Shown piece by piece: positions 26,901 through 34,897 of a stretch of 64,000 nucleotides of DNA (position 1 is the stretch's first letter; each line of letters opens with the position of its first letter). Location of the stretch: contig NZ_KE383999.1 in assembly GCF_000423305.1 (NCBI RefSeq), positions 364,322-428,321 on the forward strand, written 5' to 3'. The notes under the pieces were generated by a model. The model was not told where the DNA came from and did not search any database. It saw only the letters and a program-made list of their open reading frames with translations. The translations under genes were made by a program, and so were the position numbers. Source of the stretch: Legionella moravica DSM 19234. GTDB taxonomy: Bacteria > Pseudomonadota > Gammaproteobacteria > Legionellales > Legionellaceae.

Positions 26901-29683
26901 TAGAAGCAATTGATCAAGAAGTTACGGCAGTAAAGAAACTATCTACTGATGAGATCAAAAATGAACTGCTGGGTCTAAGGAATAAGACTAAAGAATTAAG
27001 CACAGAACGTCTTGTTGCATTATCTGCTGAGCTGATGCATCGCACTAAAGGTATGCCAGCCCTTTTTGATGAGAAAGGAAGGCAAAAACTGGGACGCTCT
27101 TTTGAAATTCATACAACCCAATATTTGGCAATTCACTCCATGCTAAAAACCGGTACACACGTGACGAGCGAAATAGGTACAGGTGAAGGCAAGTCACGCA
27201 TTATGATGCTCACGAATTTATGTCTATATGCGCAAGGAAAGACAGTCGACTTCGTCACAGCTGATGTGCAACTGGCAACACGAGATTACTTGTCCTTCAG
27301 ATCACTGTTTCAAGCTCTGGGCGCCAAAACAAACCTGATTTATCAAAATACTCCGGCAAATGAATATGCCCTTGACGGTATTAATTTCTCTGACGCGGCC
27401 AACTTAAGTTTATTCCGTAATAAAGCACGAAGTGAAGGTAAAGCACACCTCGTTATTGCTGAAAATCCTAAAGACAGAGCCATGACGCTGGACGAAGCAG
27501 ATCGAACTTACTTCGATATGTCCGATACCCGGTTTAATTACTCAGCAATGGCAGATGAAACCATTCGGGACATGCCATGGGCTTATGAGGTACTGGTCGG
27601 ATTTTTCTCGCAGGATAATCCTGAAATTATGAGGTTATACCAGGAAGATATAGACGCATGTAATCGTTTGTTAATACAGTATGCCTATAAAGAAGTGGGA
27701 CCAGAAAAAGCAAAACGTCTGGAGTCAGTGGCTCAATCGCAACTGGAATCCTGGCAACAATCAGCCTTGACAGCATTAGTACTGGAGCTGGATAAAGACT
27801 TTGTGATTAAACCGGATATAGAAATTGAAACAGCGAAAGGCCCGCTGATGGTCAGTGAGGCACGCTTGTTAATCGGTAATCGTGAAGATCGCAGCTCGAA
27901 GTTTTCTTTTGGTGTACATCAATGCTTACATGCGCGTTTGAATATGCTAAAAAACAAACCGGATGCGGCTCAACCTGGTGATGAGCAATTAATAGCACGC
28001 TTGAGTGAGTGTGAAAACGACTTTTTTATTGATAATGAAAAGCAAATCATCTATTCATCTACCAGTAAATCCATGATGGATGAATACGAAGAAGGTACGG
28101 TCTGTGCTGTTTCAGGAACAGTAGGTTCAATAAGGGAACAAGAAGAAGGAACAGCCTTATACGGAAACAGTAAAGCCAATGAAGAAATGCGTTTTATTTC
28201 GGTTCCAAGGCATAGAGGATTAAATCGAATGGATTACCCTCTTTACCTCGCTGCTGATAAAAAATCGCAACAAGAGTTGTTTGCTCAACAAATACGTGAA
28301 GCACGAGCAGCCAATCAACCTGTCGCGATTATTTGCGAAAATGATATAGAAAGTCAGGCAATGATGGACTATTTACAATCAATTTTCCCAAATGATCCCG
28401 CTTTGGTTCGTATCAGCTCACAAACAAGCTCAACTGATGAAGCAGAGCATATAGAAAACCATGCCGGGCTTCCTGGAATGGTTACTGTATCTACAGGCAT
28501 GATAGGTCGAGGAACAGACATCCCCTTAAAAGGTCAGGCTTCCGAACATGGATTAAAAGTACTTGTGAATTATTTACCACGCGAACGTGAGCTGAATCAA
28601 ATAATAGGCCGTGCCGGTCGATTTGGTGCAGAAGGAGATACCCGTATAATTCTCAATAAAGTAGATTTGAAAAAGCTATTCGGAAAATCAAGTCTCAATG
28701 ATGGTTTTTATACAGCTACTGAAGCTTACATCAAGCAACAACATGCCATTATGGATAGAAAAGCGCAGGTTGAACGTATAATAAAATTTACGGTTGCTGA
28801 TTTCAGACGCGATTTAACCAATAATTATTTTGACCAATTTTTTAATGAAGTGGTTCCCCATCAACAACCACAGCTTAGTGCTCCATGGAAAAAATTCTTT
28901 GATGAAACGGATAAGAAATGGACTGAAACATGGCAAGCTATTAAAGGCGAAATGGATAATGTGAATCCTGATGTCCATGTCGTTAATAAACATCTTGATA
29001 ACTATCAAAAGGTAGTTCAGGCAAAATGGAATGACTTAAGAGATGAAACCAAATTATTGAATGTTACAGGCAAAACAATGGACTCCCCTGCCGATGTGTT
29101 GAAATCTGATATTGGCCCCTTGGCTTTGTCAGAAAAATCAAAAACCATATTGGCTGGATTCAGTCCTGAACGAATTGCTCCATTAAAAACGGCTGTGTAT
29201 GAAAAATACGATCCAGCACACGATGGTAAGGCAGTATTATATACTAGACCCTTTGAAAAACTCCGTGCTGTCTTCCGAGGAGAGCGTTCCCTGTTTGCTG
29301 ATTTTAACGCCTGGATGGATAATCGCGGAATATTATTTCCGAATCTTCGTGCCTGGTGGAATGGACATATGACCTTTGGACAGCTTTTATTCGGTGGTGC
29401 AACGAAAGACAGCGTAATTATCTCTGATAAAGGCCGGGAGATAAGAGCAGAACAAGCTCCGCCTAAGATGACCAATAATGGTGGACCTTCTGCACTGGTT
29501 GCCGGTCTTGGAGTAAAAGCGGTACCGACTACGAAGACTACTGACCTGGACAACGACGTTCAGAGCGAACTGTCATCCACTGCTGCTGTGGCTAAAACAT
29601 CAGTAAGGTCCATAACAGAACCAACTGATATACCACCAGTGCATGAACATGAACCAGAATCACAGAGATCGTTAACACATTGA
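20903..29683 (+). CDS. Giant Ulp1-like peptidase and SecA-like DEAD motor fusion protein, candidate effector
   Basis: 2,926 aa, intact. Residues about 150-300 hold a CE-clan cysteine peptidase motif set: His198-Trp, Asp219, Gln275 and Cys281-Gly, the Gln six residues before the Cys as in Ulp1. A second globular segment lies near 620-760. A long helical middle follows, with an amphipathic Gly/Phe-rich segment near 1707-1733 (VGGAFSRAVGGLFGFMYK). Residues about 2040-2620 form a SecA-type motor: Walker A GTGEGKS (2092-2098), DEAD (2197-2200), AVSGTVGS, GRGTDI (2535-2540), and QIIGRAGRFG around 2569. There is no signal peptide and no SecC zinc tail. It is not housekeeping SecA. The ribosome binding site is weak. 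Type IV secretion is an inference. Confidence 0.9.
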   Translation: MNLNKEQFDILFGRYRNKNTNYPNNDASRKQFKLAIEFLEKKFQSEFIHLAGLSSANEQTFADHKLDWDLACQMLDASLPAQNNFKFDSNRAELEKIKVDQKIVRTSLISIHGMTSNLGLREKLIKGNLTQSEWLTDIDLQRMLELTQTQDKVHILSFNAPSIGTALHFEREQHTDGLPYTIPILLNKGSSGTNQGVHWLAAQITVDPTARTVSYKITDSMKLSKEQEKAYKDLIEEAINYQENNQPDLISFKGFPANEGWTIKRTDKDVVSQNQNDGFSCGYRALHNLFQIDGLVGDNEVAGRYKQIKGKDGIAPENSSALVQAFYEAQLENLTIDESVFDAINHKQKGLFEPDQDKKRIKKAALQDILSPQQPITTEDSGFLVNPAVSEAVNKLNGFSKVFSFPGTSDPSLSATDYEHLFTQLQVKLDKLNINLGILTLTPCNSEMLDGLNAYCGLNAGIRANKLKIDLDPSINPGVFVAKLKLALNNLSENNLAELVISDKGNVLNEEHWLQIYDFIEKKHIPIAITLPDKFINSTLQHQIDDVVSINQRIKNEKALNLEQRERIALDLENKGIRKRPKLKDARAGINIDIELQQEQQAEPPVAVQKTRATEEEVVGFGEIHALDFKGLMDLFLKKSGLSLSPEAQLISNSELKKNWHAWMGDIVYVEHDGVRYDPHTSDNVPEGKEVIIPGTQFGKISIEAAEQLMNHRELFQYGLNSDYLPPGFALVPDPSDSESLVLHFDRNAAKAVSVIAPQLQEHTSLKPPSADVFAEMILTLKPNENPRDELLLKQWNALNSSTYAREAIFEFRSQFPKLLLLNTAQLDQVFNLCNADGTFNAKILHYVIENTQRTESLFKGNVNRTEDNSVALDSMMKQFHGSEELAKNYIELSHDISTAVPDKTPHILLTLLADNPELKGQVESWAKQLSFDNQQMNALLQVYTEYSGAGLSKLFTVWKDIDLGLLKELNNTVFKKADSFAPMINKEKMQEALKILSGISQDKNKYAWWSRLMEQHASAVGYDSLPELVTAFNSFAKQIDEMHLTFYPEVSFNDVKSMPTVLGRILTILKNTAPADRAEQWKEMSSISLEPNGAVREFTQPEQLGKQGKLQPFVIPEMRVTPLEYSATDYSTKGKWKTIAEQDNLAETRKEFYRYIAHQKDRLPLKFYQEMDAKIVSSKCTDTEKAQLFALLADSTTGLTNTELTSNIEQAKEDWNHIVNSLNDIPLPLILKVLENKIRKELVERLYDLANAPALPVLKKLLDLISSALKIEGSYLQAKTELETKAKRLDKTCFILERITALFGDSIYSGMRFYTDTTYKEPGESIFYRHLDTAVALINGPMNIGFDNNEYGKKILALISTFGLANGDKEQNQANAYKIRMIFDAALATSNGAVNKALDMLQSMDKNGPPPLTPDNLYLFLSAFAEKYISSRDTAQIQNVVKQHFEGYFPDNYFKLLQAEGIPEEAQQLLNSKFSENENERKSIEQLLSHYTEPGDSLQYLDVIKKLIAITRDLSKSERETFLQKLNTPVLLEQTTIDDLTQLLEGIKKSGAPNDFLFFLNKAEHFQGNVHGLMQKSQVYLNTILPSMEQTKSKVVSKMDSLNLVIDLLLTTDPAKLGSAPEVTRPDDNDYLDFQRQLAVSPDSADPKLLETQIQTFIDKNPGANNLIALKNLRDHLQEFNKPEPIDAQPEQIQPVEQSNPVIRTVKAVGGAFSRAVGGLFGFMYKTIAGAKSEETPVEDSQEQQIQPVTAVVKKPKEFDTDLLTKASSELTTIIEKRKQFDQVFADLFKSINQAAEHYPGDKTTIINYLRHFLSNNYSEQDQIVFSWNNINLLKDEFIALDDPDIVRSLCNHFSNEDGEFTHESLLKLLSSREYSAFPKEDKKLFLNLLTSLINNDKPCTLDELNSLMARCTDKDKGPVLLQTLKNIYQSAPYPTLEQFQEWEDRCPENVELAQHLAECYARFDKAPCARESVNGFDLEYAKAQAAKMGGVTYSNEELEAIDQEVTAVKKLSTDEIKNELLGLRNKTKELSTERLVALSAELMHRTKGMPALFDEKGRQKLGRSFEIHTTQYLAIHSMLKTGTHVTSEIGTGEGKSRIMMLTNLCLYAQGKTVDFVTADVQLATRDYLSFRSLFQALGAKTNLIYQNTPANEYALDGINFSDAANLSLFRNKARSEGKAHLVIAENPKDRAMTLDEADRTYFDMSDTRFNYSAMADETIRDMPWAYEVLVGFFSQDNPEIMRLYQEDIDACNRLLIQYAYKEVGPEKAKRLESVAQSQLESWQQSALTALVLELDKDFVIKPDIEIETAKGPLMVSEARLLIGNREDRSSKFSFGVHQCLHARLNMLKNKPDAAQPGDEQLIARLSECENDFFIDNEKQIIYSSTSKSMMDEYEEGTVCAVSGTVGSIREQEEGTALYGNSKANEEMRFISVPRHRGLNRMDYPLYLAADKKSQQELFAQQIREARAANQPVAIICENDIESQAMMDYLQSIFPNDPALVRISSQTSSTDEAEHIENHAGLPGMVTVSTGMIGRGTDIPLKGQASEHGLKVLVNYLPRERELNQIIGRAGRFGAEGDTRIILNKVDLKKLFGKSSLNDGFYTATEAYIKQQHAIMDRKAQVERIIKFTVADFRRDLTNNYFDQFFNEVVPHQQPQLSAPWKKFFDETDKKWTETWQAIKGEMDNVNPDVHVVNKHLDNYQKVVQAKWNDLRDETKLLNVTGKTMDSPADVLKSDIGPLALSEKSKTILAGFSPERIAPLKTAVYEKYDPAHDGKAVLYTRPFEKLRAVFRGERSLFADFNAWMDNRGILFPNLRAWWNGHMTFGQLLFGGATKDSVIISDKGREIRAEQAPPKMTNNGGPSALVAGLGVKAVPTTKTTDLDNDVQSELSSTAAVAKTSVRSITEPTDIPPVHEHEPESQRSLTH

Positions 29684-29756
29684 ATAAAATGAGTGCTTGG
29701 TTATAATGAGCAAATAAGGCTTAACACTTTATGTACCTAAATAACAGGACTTTTCT

Positions 29757-30233
29757 ATGAAAGAAACAATCATAAAATTAGCACAAGATGGGAATGAATC
29801 TACCTTGTTGGAATTACTGGTAGGTACTCGCTTTTATTATGATGCCATCAAAGAGGCAGCTAAATTTAATCATACCCTGCTTGTAAACAAACTATTTAAA
29901 CAGTTAAACTTTGATCCATACAATGTAGTCAGCATGAGTATTGGCCAACTGGCTTTGCTTAATAATGCACTTGAAGGGTACACGTCCGGTTTACATTTTG
30001 ATCATGTAAAACAGATGGTGTCTTTGGGTGGCAATATTTTTTACGGATTAAATGCATTGGTGTCAGAGGATCTCTTAACCAAAGAAAATGCCTTAAAGCT
30101 TATTGATTGTGCTAAAGATGAAGTACAAAAAACCGCATTATGCGACAGAATTGAACAAACTTTCGACATACCCTGTCATCAGGGTACAGAACCAGCTGAA
30201 ATAAGGGACACTTCCGTTAGAGTAAATCATTAA
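29757..30233 (+). CDS. Small ankyrin-like protein, 158 aa
   Basis: The protein begins KETIIKLAQDGNESTLLELL, then IKEAAKFNHTLLVNKLF and later MVSLGGNIFYGLNAL, a pattern of paired helices like degenerate ankyrin units. ATG 29757 follows the giant gene stop by 74 bases on the same strand; AGGA lies 8-11 bases upstream. The last 17 bases overlap the convergent nuclease gene. No signal peptide. It may be a partner of the giant protein (inference from adjacency only). Confidence 0.65.
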   Translation: MKETIIKLAQDGNESTLLELLVGTRFYYDAIKEAAKFNHTLLVNKLFKQLNFDPYNVVSMSIGQLALLNNALEGYTSGLHFDHVKQMVSLGGNIFYGLNALVSEDLLTKENALKLIDCAKDEVQKTALCDRIEQTFDIPCHQGTEPAEIRDTSVRVNH

Positions 30234-31053
30234 TCTGCTGTGCCGCAATACTATTAAGTACTGTGGCAAGGCGACATCCCGCCAACACTATTTGCTTTTG
30301 AGATACGTTCTTAGCTTCCAATTGATATCGTTTACCAGGAACTCTATTCTGAGCGGTCTTGTAGACCTTGCTTAAGGCAAGTTGATGCGATTGATTGATC
30401 CATTTTCTGGGATTAATTTTTTTATCTGCATTAGAACAGGCCCAGTTCTGTTCCAATTGACGGGCTTTATTTTTTATCTGGAAGTGCTTGCTTTGTCCGG
30501 TCAAACTTCCTGCTCCATTGTCCCAATACTTATGTAAATTATCACCAATAGAATTATGGGCTAATGGAAACAGGTTTCCTCCCAAATCTCCTTTTGGAAA
30601 ACGCTTACTTACTTTGGTAACGGTGTGTAAGGGTTGGTGCACATCACCAATTAAATGAGTCAGTATACGAAGGCTTAGGCCTTTGTCGGCCAGACTTGAT
30701 TTATCGGAAGACAAAATTTTTATTGCCTGCTTGATACCCCATAACGCATTCATTTCCTGTACAGGAGGAAGCGGTGTTTCATCAAATGAAAAGGGTATAT
30801 CCATATAATGCAATGAATCAAACCAATGAACATCATTTGCTCGTATCGCATCCAGCCAGGTGGCTGCCTGAATAAAACTGGATGCTGATCCGCTTAAATT
30901 ATTATAAGCACTATTGTATTGATTACACATTTTTTTTGCCGCAGGGGATAAATTGTCGTAAGCAATTTGAGCGACCAATTGATGCCCAATAGCATTCCAT
31001 GCAAAGGTAAGACAGCTATTGAACACCAGAACAAATGTGATAATTATTCGCAT
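30217..31053 (-). CDS. Secreted S1/P1-type nuclease
   Basis: The 278-aa precursor has a signal peptide ending SCLTFA, leaving Trp as the mature first residue (WNAIGHQLVAQIA), as in S1/P1 nucleases, where the N-terminal amine and Trp bind zinc. Other zinc ligands are visible: the histidine in HYMDIPF, HLIGDVHQPLH, GDLGGN and NLHKYWD. These enzymes cut single-stranded DNA and RNA or act as phospholipase C; periplasmic or extracellular action is expected. It starts seven bases after tolB stops, so it is probably the last gene of the tol operon. Confidence 0.9.
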   Translation of the reverse strand: MRIIITFVLVFNSCLTFAWNAIGHQLVAQIAYDNLSPAAKKMCNQYNSAYNNLSGSASSFIQAATWLDAIRANDVHWFDSLHYMDIPFSFDETPLPPVQEMNALWGIKQAIKILSSDKSSLADKGLSLRILTHLIGDVHQPLHTVTKVSKRFPKGDLGGNLFPLAHNSIGDNLHKYWDNGAGSLTGQSKHFQIKNKARQLEQNWACSNADKKINPRKWINQSHQLALSKVYKTAQNRVPGKRYQLEAKNVSQKQIVLAGCRLATVLNSIAAQQINDLL

Positions 31054-31060
31054 TATATAA

Positions 31061-32320
31061 TTAACTCAGATAAGGGGACCATGCCGGCTCTTGAACATCA
31101 CCCTCACGTGCAGGAAGCTTCATTCGTATTCTACCGTCTATAGATACAATACCTAATACCCCTTTGTCCTGGATTCGTGTCGCATAAAGAACCAATCTAC
31201 TGTTTGGAGACACTGAGGGAGATTCATCCAGGCCAGAGAATGTCAGGCTCGCAATTGGACCACCTGAAGCATTTTGCAAACCAATATTAAAATTACGATC
31301 GTCTCGATGCAACATCACAATGTTTTTCATATCCGGTGTAAATGATGCACGAGCATTATAATTTCCTTCAAAGGTTACTCGGCTTACCTGTCCATCAGCA
31401 AGTGATAAACGATAAACCTGAGGTGATCCCCCTCTTCCAGACGTAAACAGTAAACTGCGTCCATCCGGTGCAAATCGAGGCTCTGTATCGATGGCATCAC
31501 CAAACGTGAGTTGTTTCATTGAACCAGAACTTAAATCAATGCTGTAAATTTTGGGCGTGCCGGTCTTGGATAAAACAACTGCTAATTGGCGTCCATCGGG
31601 AGACCAGGCAGGTGCACCATTAATTCCAGGGAAACTGGTAATTAGACGGCGCTGACCTGATTCAACAGAAACAGTAAATATCTGTGCGCGTTTCTTTTCA
31701 AAAGAGACATAGGATATTGATCGGCCATCAGGAGACCACGAAGGAGACATTATCGGTTCGGAGGACACCAGCAAACTCTGAGGATTATGTCCATCTGCAT
31801 CTGCTACCTCAAGTGAATAACGACTTCTTTGTCCGCCTCTTTGAACGGAAATGTAAGCAATACGAGTAGAAAATATTCCACGCTCACCGGTTAATTTCTG
31901 ATACACTTCATCACTTATGTGATGGGCCAATGGCCGGATCTCGTTAGCGCCTATCTGGTATGTTTTGGTAAGAAGGACATTCCCATTTGCAACCGCATCA
32001 GCAAGAGTAAAGCTGACTTCATAACGGTTACCCACTCTATTCACTCGACCTGTAACAACACTATCAGCACCAAGTTGGCGCAATACACCAATAGAGGATT
32101 GAGAATTGGCACCTTGTGGGCCGGAAACAATTTTAAATTGCCCCGACAGCGTCAAATCGTTTTCAATTACATGGGATATTTCTTCTGCGCCAGCATCTGA
32201 GCCAAATGAATTAATAGCAATGGGCAAGGCTGAGTTAATACCCTGAGTAAGCTCCAAATCCAGAGCATAAATCTGACTGGTACATAACATGAAAATAAGT
32301 GGTATCAATCGGTTAATCAC
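31061..32320 (-). CDS. tolB: Tol-Pal system beta-propeller protein TolB
   Basis: 419 aa with a signal peptide ([16 protein letters not shown]) then an N-terminal alpha/beta domain ([20 protein letters not shown]) and a six-bladed propeller with the [30 protein letters not shown] and [12 protein letters not shown] repeats. TolB links Pal in the outer membrane to TolA in the inner membrane, supporting envelope constriction. Six bases follow tolA. pal, its usual downstream partner, is not here. Confidence 0.95.
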   Translation of the reverse strand: MINRLIPLIFMLCTSQIYALDLELTQGINSALPIAINSFGSDAGAEEISHVIENDLTLSGQFKIVSGPQGANSQSSIGVLRQLGADSVVTGRVNRVGNRYEVSFTLADAVANGNVLLTKTYQIGANEIRPLAHHISDEVYQKLTGERGIFSTRIAYISVQRGGQRSRYSLEVADADGHNPQSLLVSSEPIMSPSWSPDGRSISYVSFEKKRAQIFTVSVESGQRRLITSFPGINGAPAWSPDGRQLAVVLSKTGTPKIYSIDLSSGSMKQLTFGDAIDTEPRFAPDGRSLLFTSGRGGSPQVYRLSLADGQVSRVTFEGNYNARASFTPDMKNIVMLHRDDRNFNIGLQNASGGPIASLTFSGLDESPSVSPNSRLVLYATRIQDKGVLGIVSIDGRIRMKLPAREGDVQEPAWSPYLS

Positions 32321-32325
32321 GAGTT

Positions 32326-33330
32326 TTATCCCCTAACTTGTTCTGGTCGAACGGTTAAACTGATTTCACGAAACAAATTAAATGTTTCTGCGTCTGTTGG
32401 TACAGGAAGCGGTGATGCTTTATATATTGCTGTTTGTGCGGATCGATCCAAAAGCGGATCGCCACTGCCACGAGTTAAAGTGACTTCTAACACTGTTCCA
32501 TCAGGAGCAAGCCGAATTCGGAATTGGCTTGACATCCTGCTGTCAGCATTTTCTGGTAAAATCCAGTTTTTACCAATCGCATTAACAATGAGCGCCTTAT
32601 ATTTATCAACTTCTCCGGCGATACGCGCCTGATTTTCTGCATTTTGAGCAGCTTGTTGCGCAGCTGCTGCCTCCGCTTGTTTTTTTCGCTCCATATCCGC
32701 TTTTGCTTGTGCAGCACGTGCCTGATCGGCTCGAAGTTTCTCTGCTTTTGCTTGTTCTGATTTTAATTGCTCTGCCTTGGCCTTTTCTTCCAGTTTTTTC
32801 TTATTCAACTCTGCGAGTTTTTTTGCTTCCAGTGCTTGCTGCTTTACCAAAGCTTCTTGCTGTTTTTTTAGTTCTTCGATTCGTTTTGCTTCAAGAGCCT
32901 TTTGTTCAGCAAGTTCTTTTAAACGCTTCTTTTCTTCCTCTGCTTGCTTTTTACGTGCAATTGCAATTTTATTAGCCTCTTCCTTTAGCTTGGCAAGGTG
33001 CTGTTGTTCTTTGATTCGTTGTTGTTTTGCGGCTTCAGCCTGACGTTTAAGCTCATTTTGGTGTTTTATTTCAGCTCTTTGCTTTTGTTCACGTTCCTGT
33101 TTTAATCGATTCACGGTATCCATTATTTCTTTATTATCAACACTCACTGCTTTAACCGCTTCCTGTTGCGGAACATTTGCCACAGGAAGCTGCATACCGG
33201 GAGTGGTTTTATGTTCAGCAGTTAACACGGGGCGCTGAGTTGATGAATCAGTCAATAATAAAATCACTAAAAAAAGATGAAGTGTTATTGCTGAAATGAA
33301 TGCGTTACGATAACTGTTTGTGCCTATCAT
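32326..33330 (-). CDS. tolA: Cell envelope integrity protein TolA
   Basis: 334 aa: a single N-terminal membrane anchor ([15 protein letters not shown]), then about 170 residues of Lys/Ala/Glu-rich coiled coil (domain II), then a C-terminal TonB-like domain III ([20 protein letters not shown]) that contacts TolB and Pal. The start ATG overlaps the tolR stop as ATGA, showing translational coupling. The low-complexity helix makes the reverse strand full of spurious open frames. Confidence 0.94.
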   Translation of the reverse strand: MIGTNSYRNAFISAITLHLFLVILLLTDSSTQRPVLTAEHKTTPGMQLPVANVPQQEAVKAVSVDNKEIMDTVNRLKQEREQKQRAEIKHQNELKRQAEAAKQQRIKEQQHLAKLKEEANKIAIARKKQAEEEKKRLKELAEQKALEAKRIEELKKQQEALVKQQALEAKKLAELNKKKLEEKAKAEQLKSEQAKAEKLRADQARAAQAKADMERKKQAEAAAAQQAAQNAENQARIAGEVDKYKALIVNAIGKNWILPENADSRMSSQFRIRLAPDGTVLEVTLTRGSGDPLLDRSAQTAIYKASPLPVPTDAETFNLFREISLTVRPEQVRG

Positions 33331-33785
33331 GCTTGACCCTCTGAAGGTTCATCCGATGAGTCAGTTAATAATCCAACTTGTTCTGCACCCGCCTGCTTCA
33401 GTAATGCCATTGCCTGAACAACTTTACCGTAAGCGACCCCTTGATCTCCCTTGACTAATACATTGAGCTTTTGACCCGATTGTTTCGCCAACTCTAATTC
33501 TGCAGCAACCCGCACCACCAACGCTTGAGCCTCTATCGGATCCGCAGGAGTACTGCTAATATTCAGGAAATAGGTACCTTGCTGATTTACAGATACAATA
33601 ATAGGTTCTCTGTCAGTTGGTTGCAGATTTTGGCTGGCAGCCTTGGGTAAGTCAACTGTCACTCCTTGAGTCAACATAGGCGCAGTAATCATAAAGATAA
33701 CTAACAAAACCAACATAACATCAATATAAGGTACAACATTGATTTCTGAAATAGGACGGTCACGTTTGGTTTTTGCTTTAATCAT
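33327..33785 (-). CDS. tolR: Tol-Pal system protein TolR
   Basis: I place the start at ATG 33785, 152 aa, because AGAGGA lies about ten bases upstream; the longer frame from 33827 overlaps tolQ. A single membrane helix carries the conserved aspartate (NVVPYIDVMLVLLVIFMI) that forms the proton path with TolQ. A periplasmic ExbD-like domain follows. It works in the inner-membrane TolQ-TolR motor. Confidence 0.94.
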   Translation of the reverse strand: MIKAKTKRDRPISEINVVPYIDVMLVLLVIFMITAPMLTQGVTVDLPKAASQNLQPTDREPIIVSVNQQGTYFLNISSTPADPIEAQALVVRVAAELELAKQSGQKLNVLVKGDQGVAYGKVVQAMALLKQAGAEQVGLLTDSSDEPSEGQA

Positions 33786-33792
33786 TTGAGAA

Positions 33793-34467
33793 TTATCCTC
33801 TTGATGTACCCGATGTTTGTTGCTCAATCAGGGAAATAAGCTCTTCCTGGAATAAATCGAAGCGGTTTAACAAAATATTTGCTCGAGTAGTGTAGCGATT
33901 GTATGCAATTACAGCGGGAATCGCCGTAAATAATCCAAGTGCAGTGGCAACCAGTGCCTCAGAAATACCAGGAGCCACCATGGCAATGGTAGCCTGTTGT
34001 GCATGTCCCAAAGCCTGGAACGAGGTCATTATCCCCCATACAGTGCCAAATAATCCGACATAGGGGGAAATAGAACCGACAGAAGCAAAAAAGGGTAAAT
34101 GCTGCTCTAATTTTTCGGCTTCTTTTGCATGGCTGATTTGCATAACCCGCTGAATCGGTTCAATAGCGACAGTTCCCTGTTTTCGAGCCCGAACAAACTC
34201 TTTAAATCCTGCATGAAATATTGCGGCCATTCCCTGATTTTCTTCAGAGTTGCTGTCCACATCAGCATAGAGTTTGCTTAAATCACTGCTGTCCCAGAAC
34301 CTTCTGTTAAATGCATCAGTCAGTTGTTTCTTTCGGTTAAAAAACCATGCTCTTTGAAATATTAACGTCCATGATACGATCGATGCAGTGAGTAAGATGA
34401 GCATTACTGATTTAACGACCAGACCCGCCTGCATGAAATACATCAATACATTTGCTTGATTTCCCAC
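33793..34467 (-). CDS. tolQ: Tol-Pal system proton channel TolQ
   Basis: 224 aa with three membrane helices (residues about 12-35, 130-155, 165-190) and the MotA/TolQ/ExbB signature (SISPYVGLFGTVWGIMTSFQ, ISEALVATALGLFTAIPAVI). Start is GTG 34467, seven bases after GGAG. It forms the stator-like channel with TolR. Lies 28 bases after ybgC, the usual tol operon order. Confidence 0.95.
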   Translation of the reverse strand: MGNQANVLMYFMQAGLVVKSVMLILLTASIVSWTLIFQRAWFFNRKKQLTDAFNRRFWDSSDLSKLYADVDSNSEENQGMAAIFHAGFKEFVRARKQGTVAIEPIQRVMQISHAKEAEKLEQHLPFFASVGSISPYVGLFGTVWGIMTSFQALGHAQQATIAMVAPGISEALVATALGLFTAIPAVIAYNRYTTRANILLNRFDLFQEELISLIEQQTSGTSRG

Positions 34468-34495
34468 TTTTTATCTCCAGTATCGAAGTTTTTTG

Positions 34496-34897
34496 TTATT
34501 CATTTGGTGTTGCAAATAAGTCGGGAAGTCGTCTTGGTTTTAAAAGACCATCAACACAGACTACTTTAATATTTGCCTCACAAATTAAATTGTTGTCTTC
34601 ATTGTGTATCGTTTGATTAAACACAAAACTGCATTTATTTTGCTCACTAATTTGTGTTGATAGAGTCAATAAATCATCCAATCGTGCCGGGTACAGATAT
34701 TTTATATTCAACTCACTAATAGCAAAAAGAACATTCTCATTCATCAGTTCACTTAACAATAATCCGTTATGCCGCAACATTTCTGTTCTGGCCCGTTCAA
34801 AATAACGCAAATAATTTGGATGATAAACAATTCCCATATAATCCACGTCTTCAGCATAGACTCTTACACTGCTTTGATGTTTCGTTATATGTTTCAT
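34496..34897 (-). CDS. ybgC: Acyl-CoA thioesterase YbgC, Tol-Pal associated
   Basis: 133-aa hotdog-fold thioesterase with the 4-hydroxybenzoyl-CoA thioesterase signature (VYAEDVDYMGIVYHPNYLRY then FERARTEMLR), including the catalytic aspartate. In many proteobacteria this gene opens the tol operon and acts on acyl-CoA or acyl-ACP near the membrane. Its ATG is directly adjacent to the ruvB stop (TGAATG). Confidence 0.93.
   Translation of the reverse strand: MKHITKHQSSVRVYAEDVDYMGIVYHPNYLRYFERARTEMLRHNGLLLSELMNENVLFAISELNIKYLYPARLDDLLTLSTQISEQNKCSFVFNQTIHNEDNNLICEANIKVVCVDGLLKPRRLPDLFATPNE

Noticed and set aside
20903..29683. Housekeeping SecA
   Set aside because: The protein is over three times too long, lacks the SecA N-terminus and C-terminal zinc tail, and has a peptidase motif set instead.
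32703..33043. Long plus-strand frames opposite tolA
   Set aside because: They are artefacts of the Lys/Ala/Glu-rich repeat codons in tolA, which read as open in reverse.
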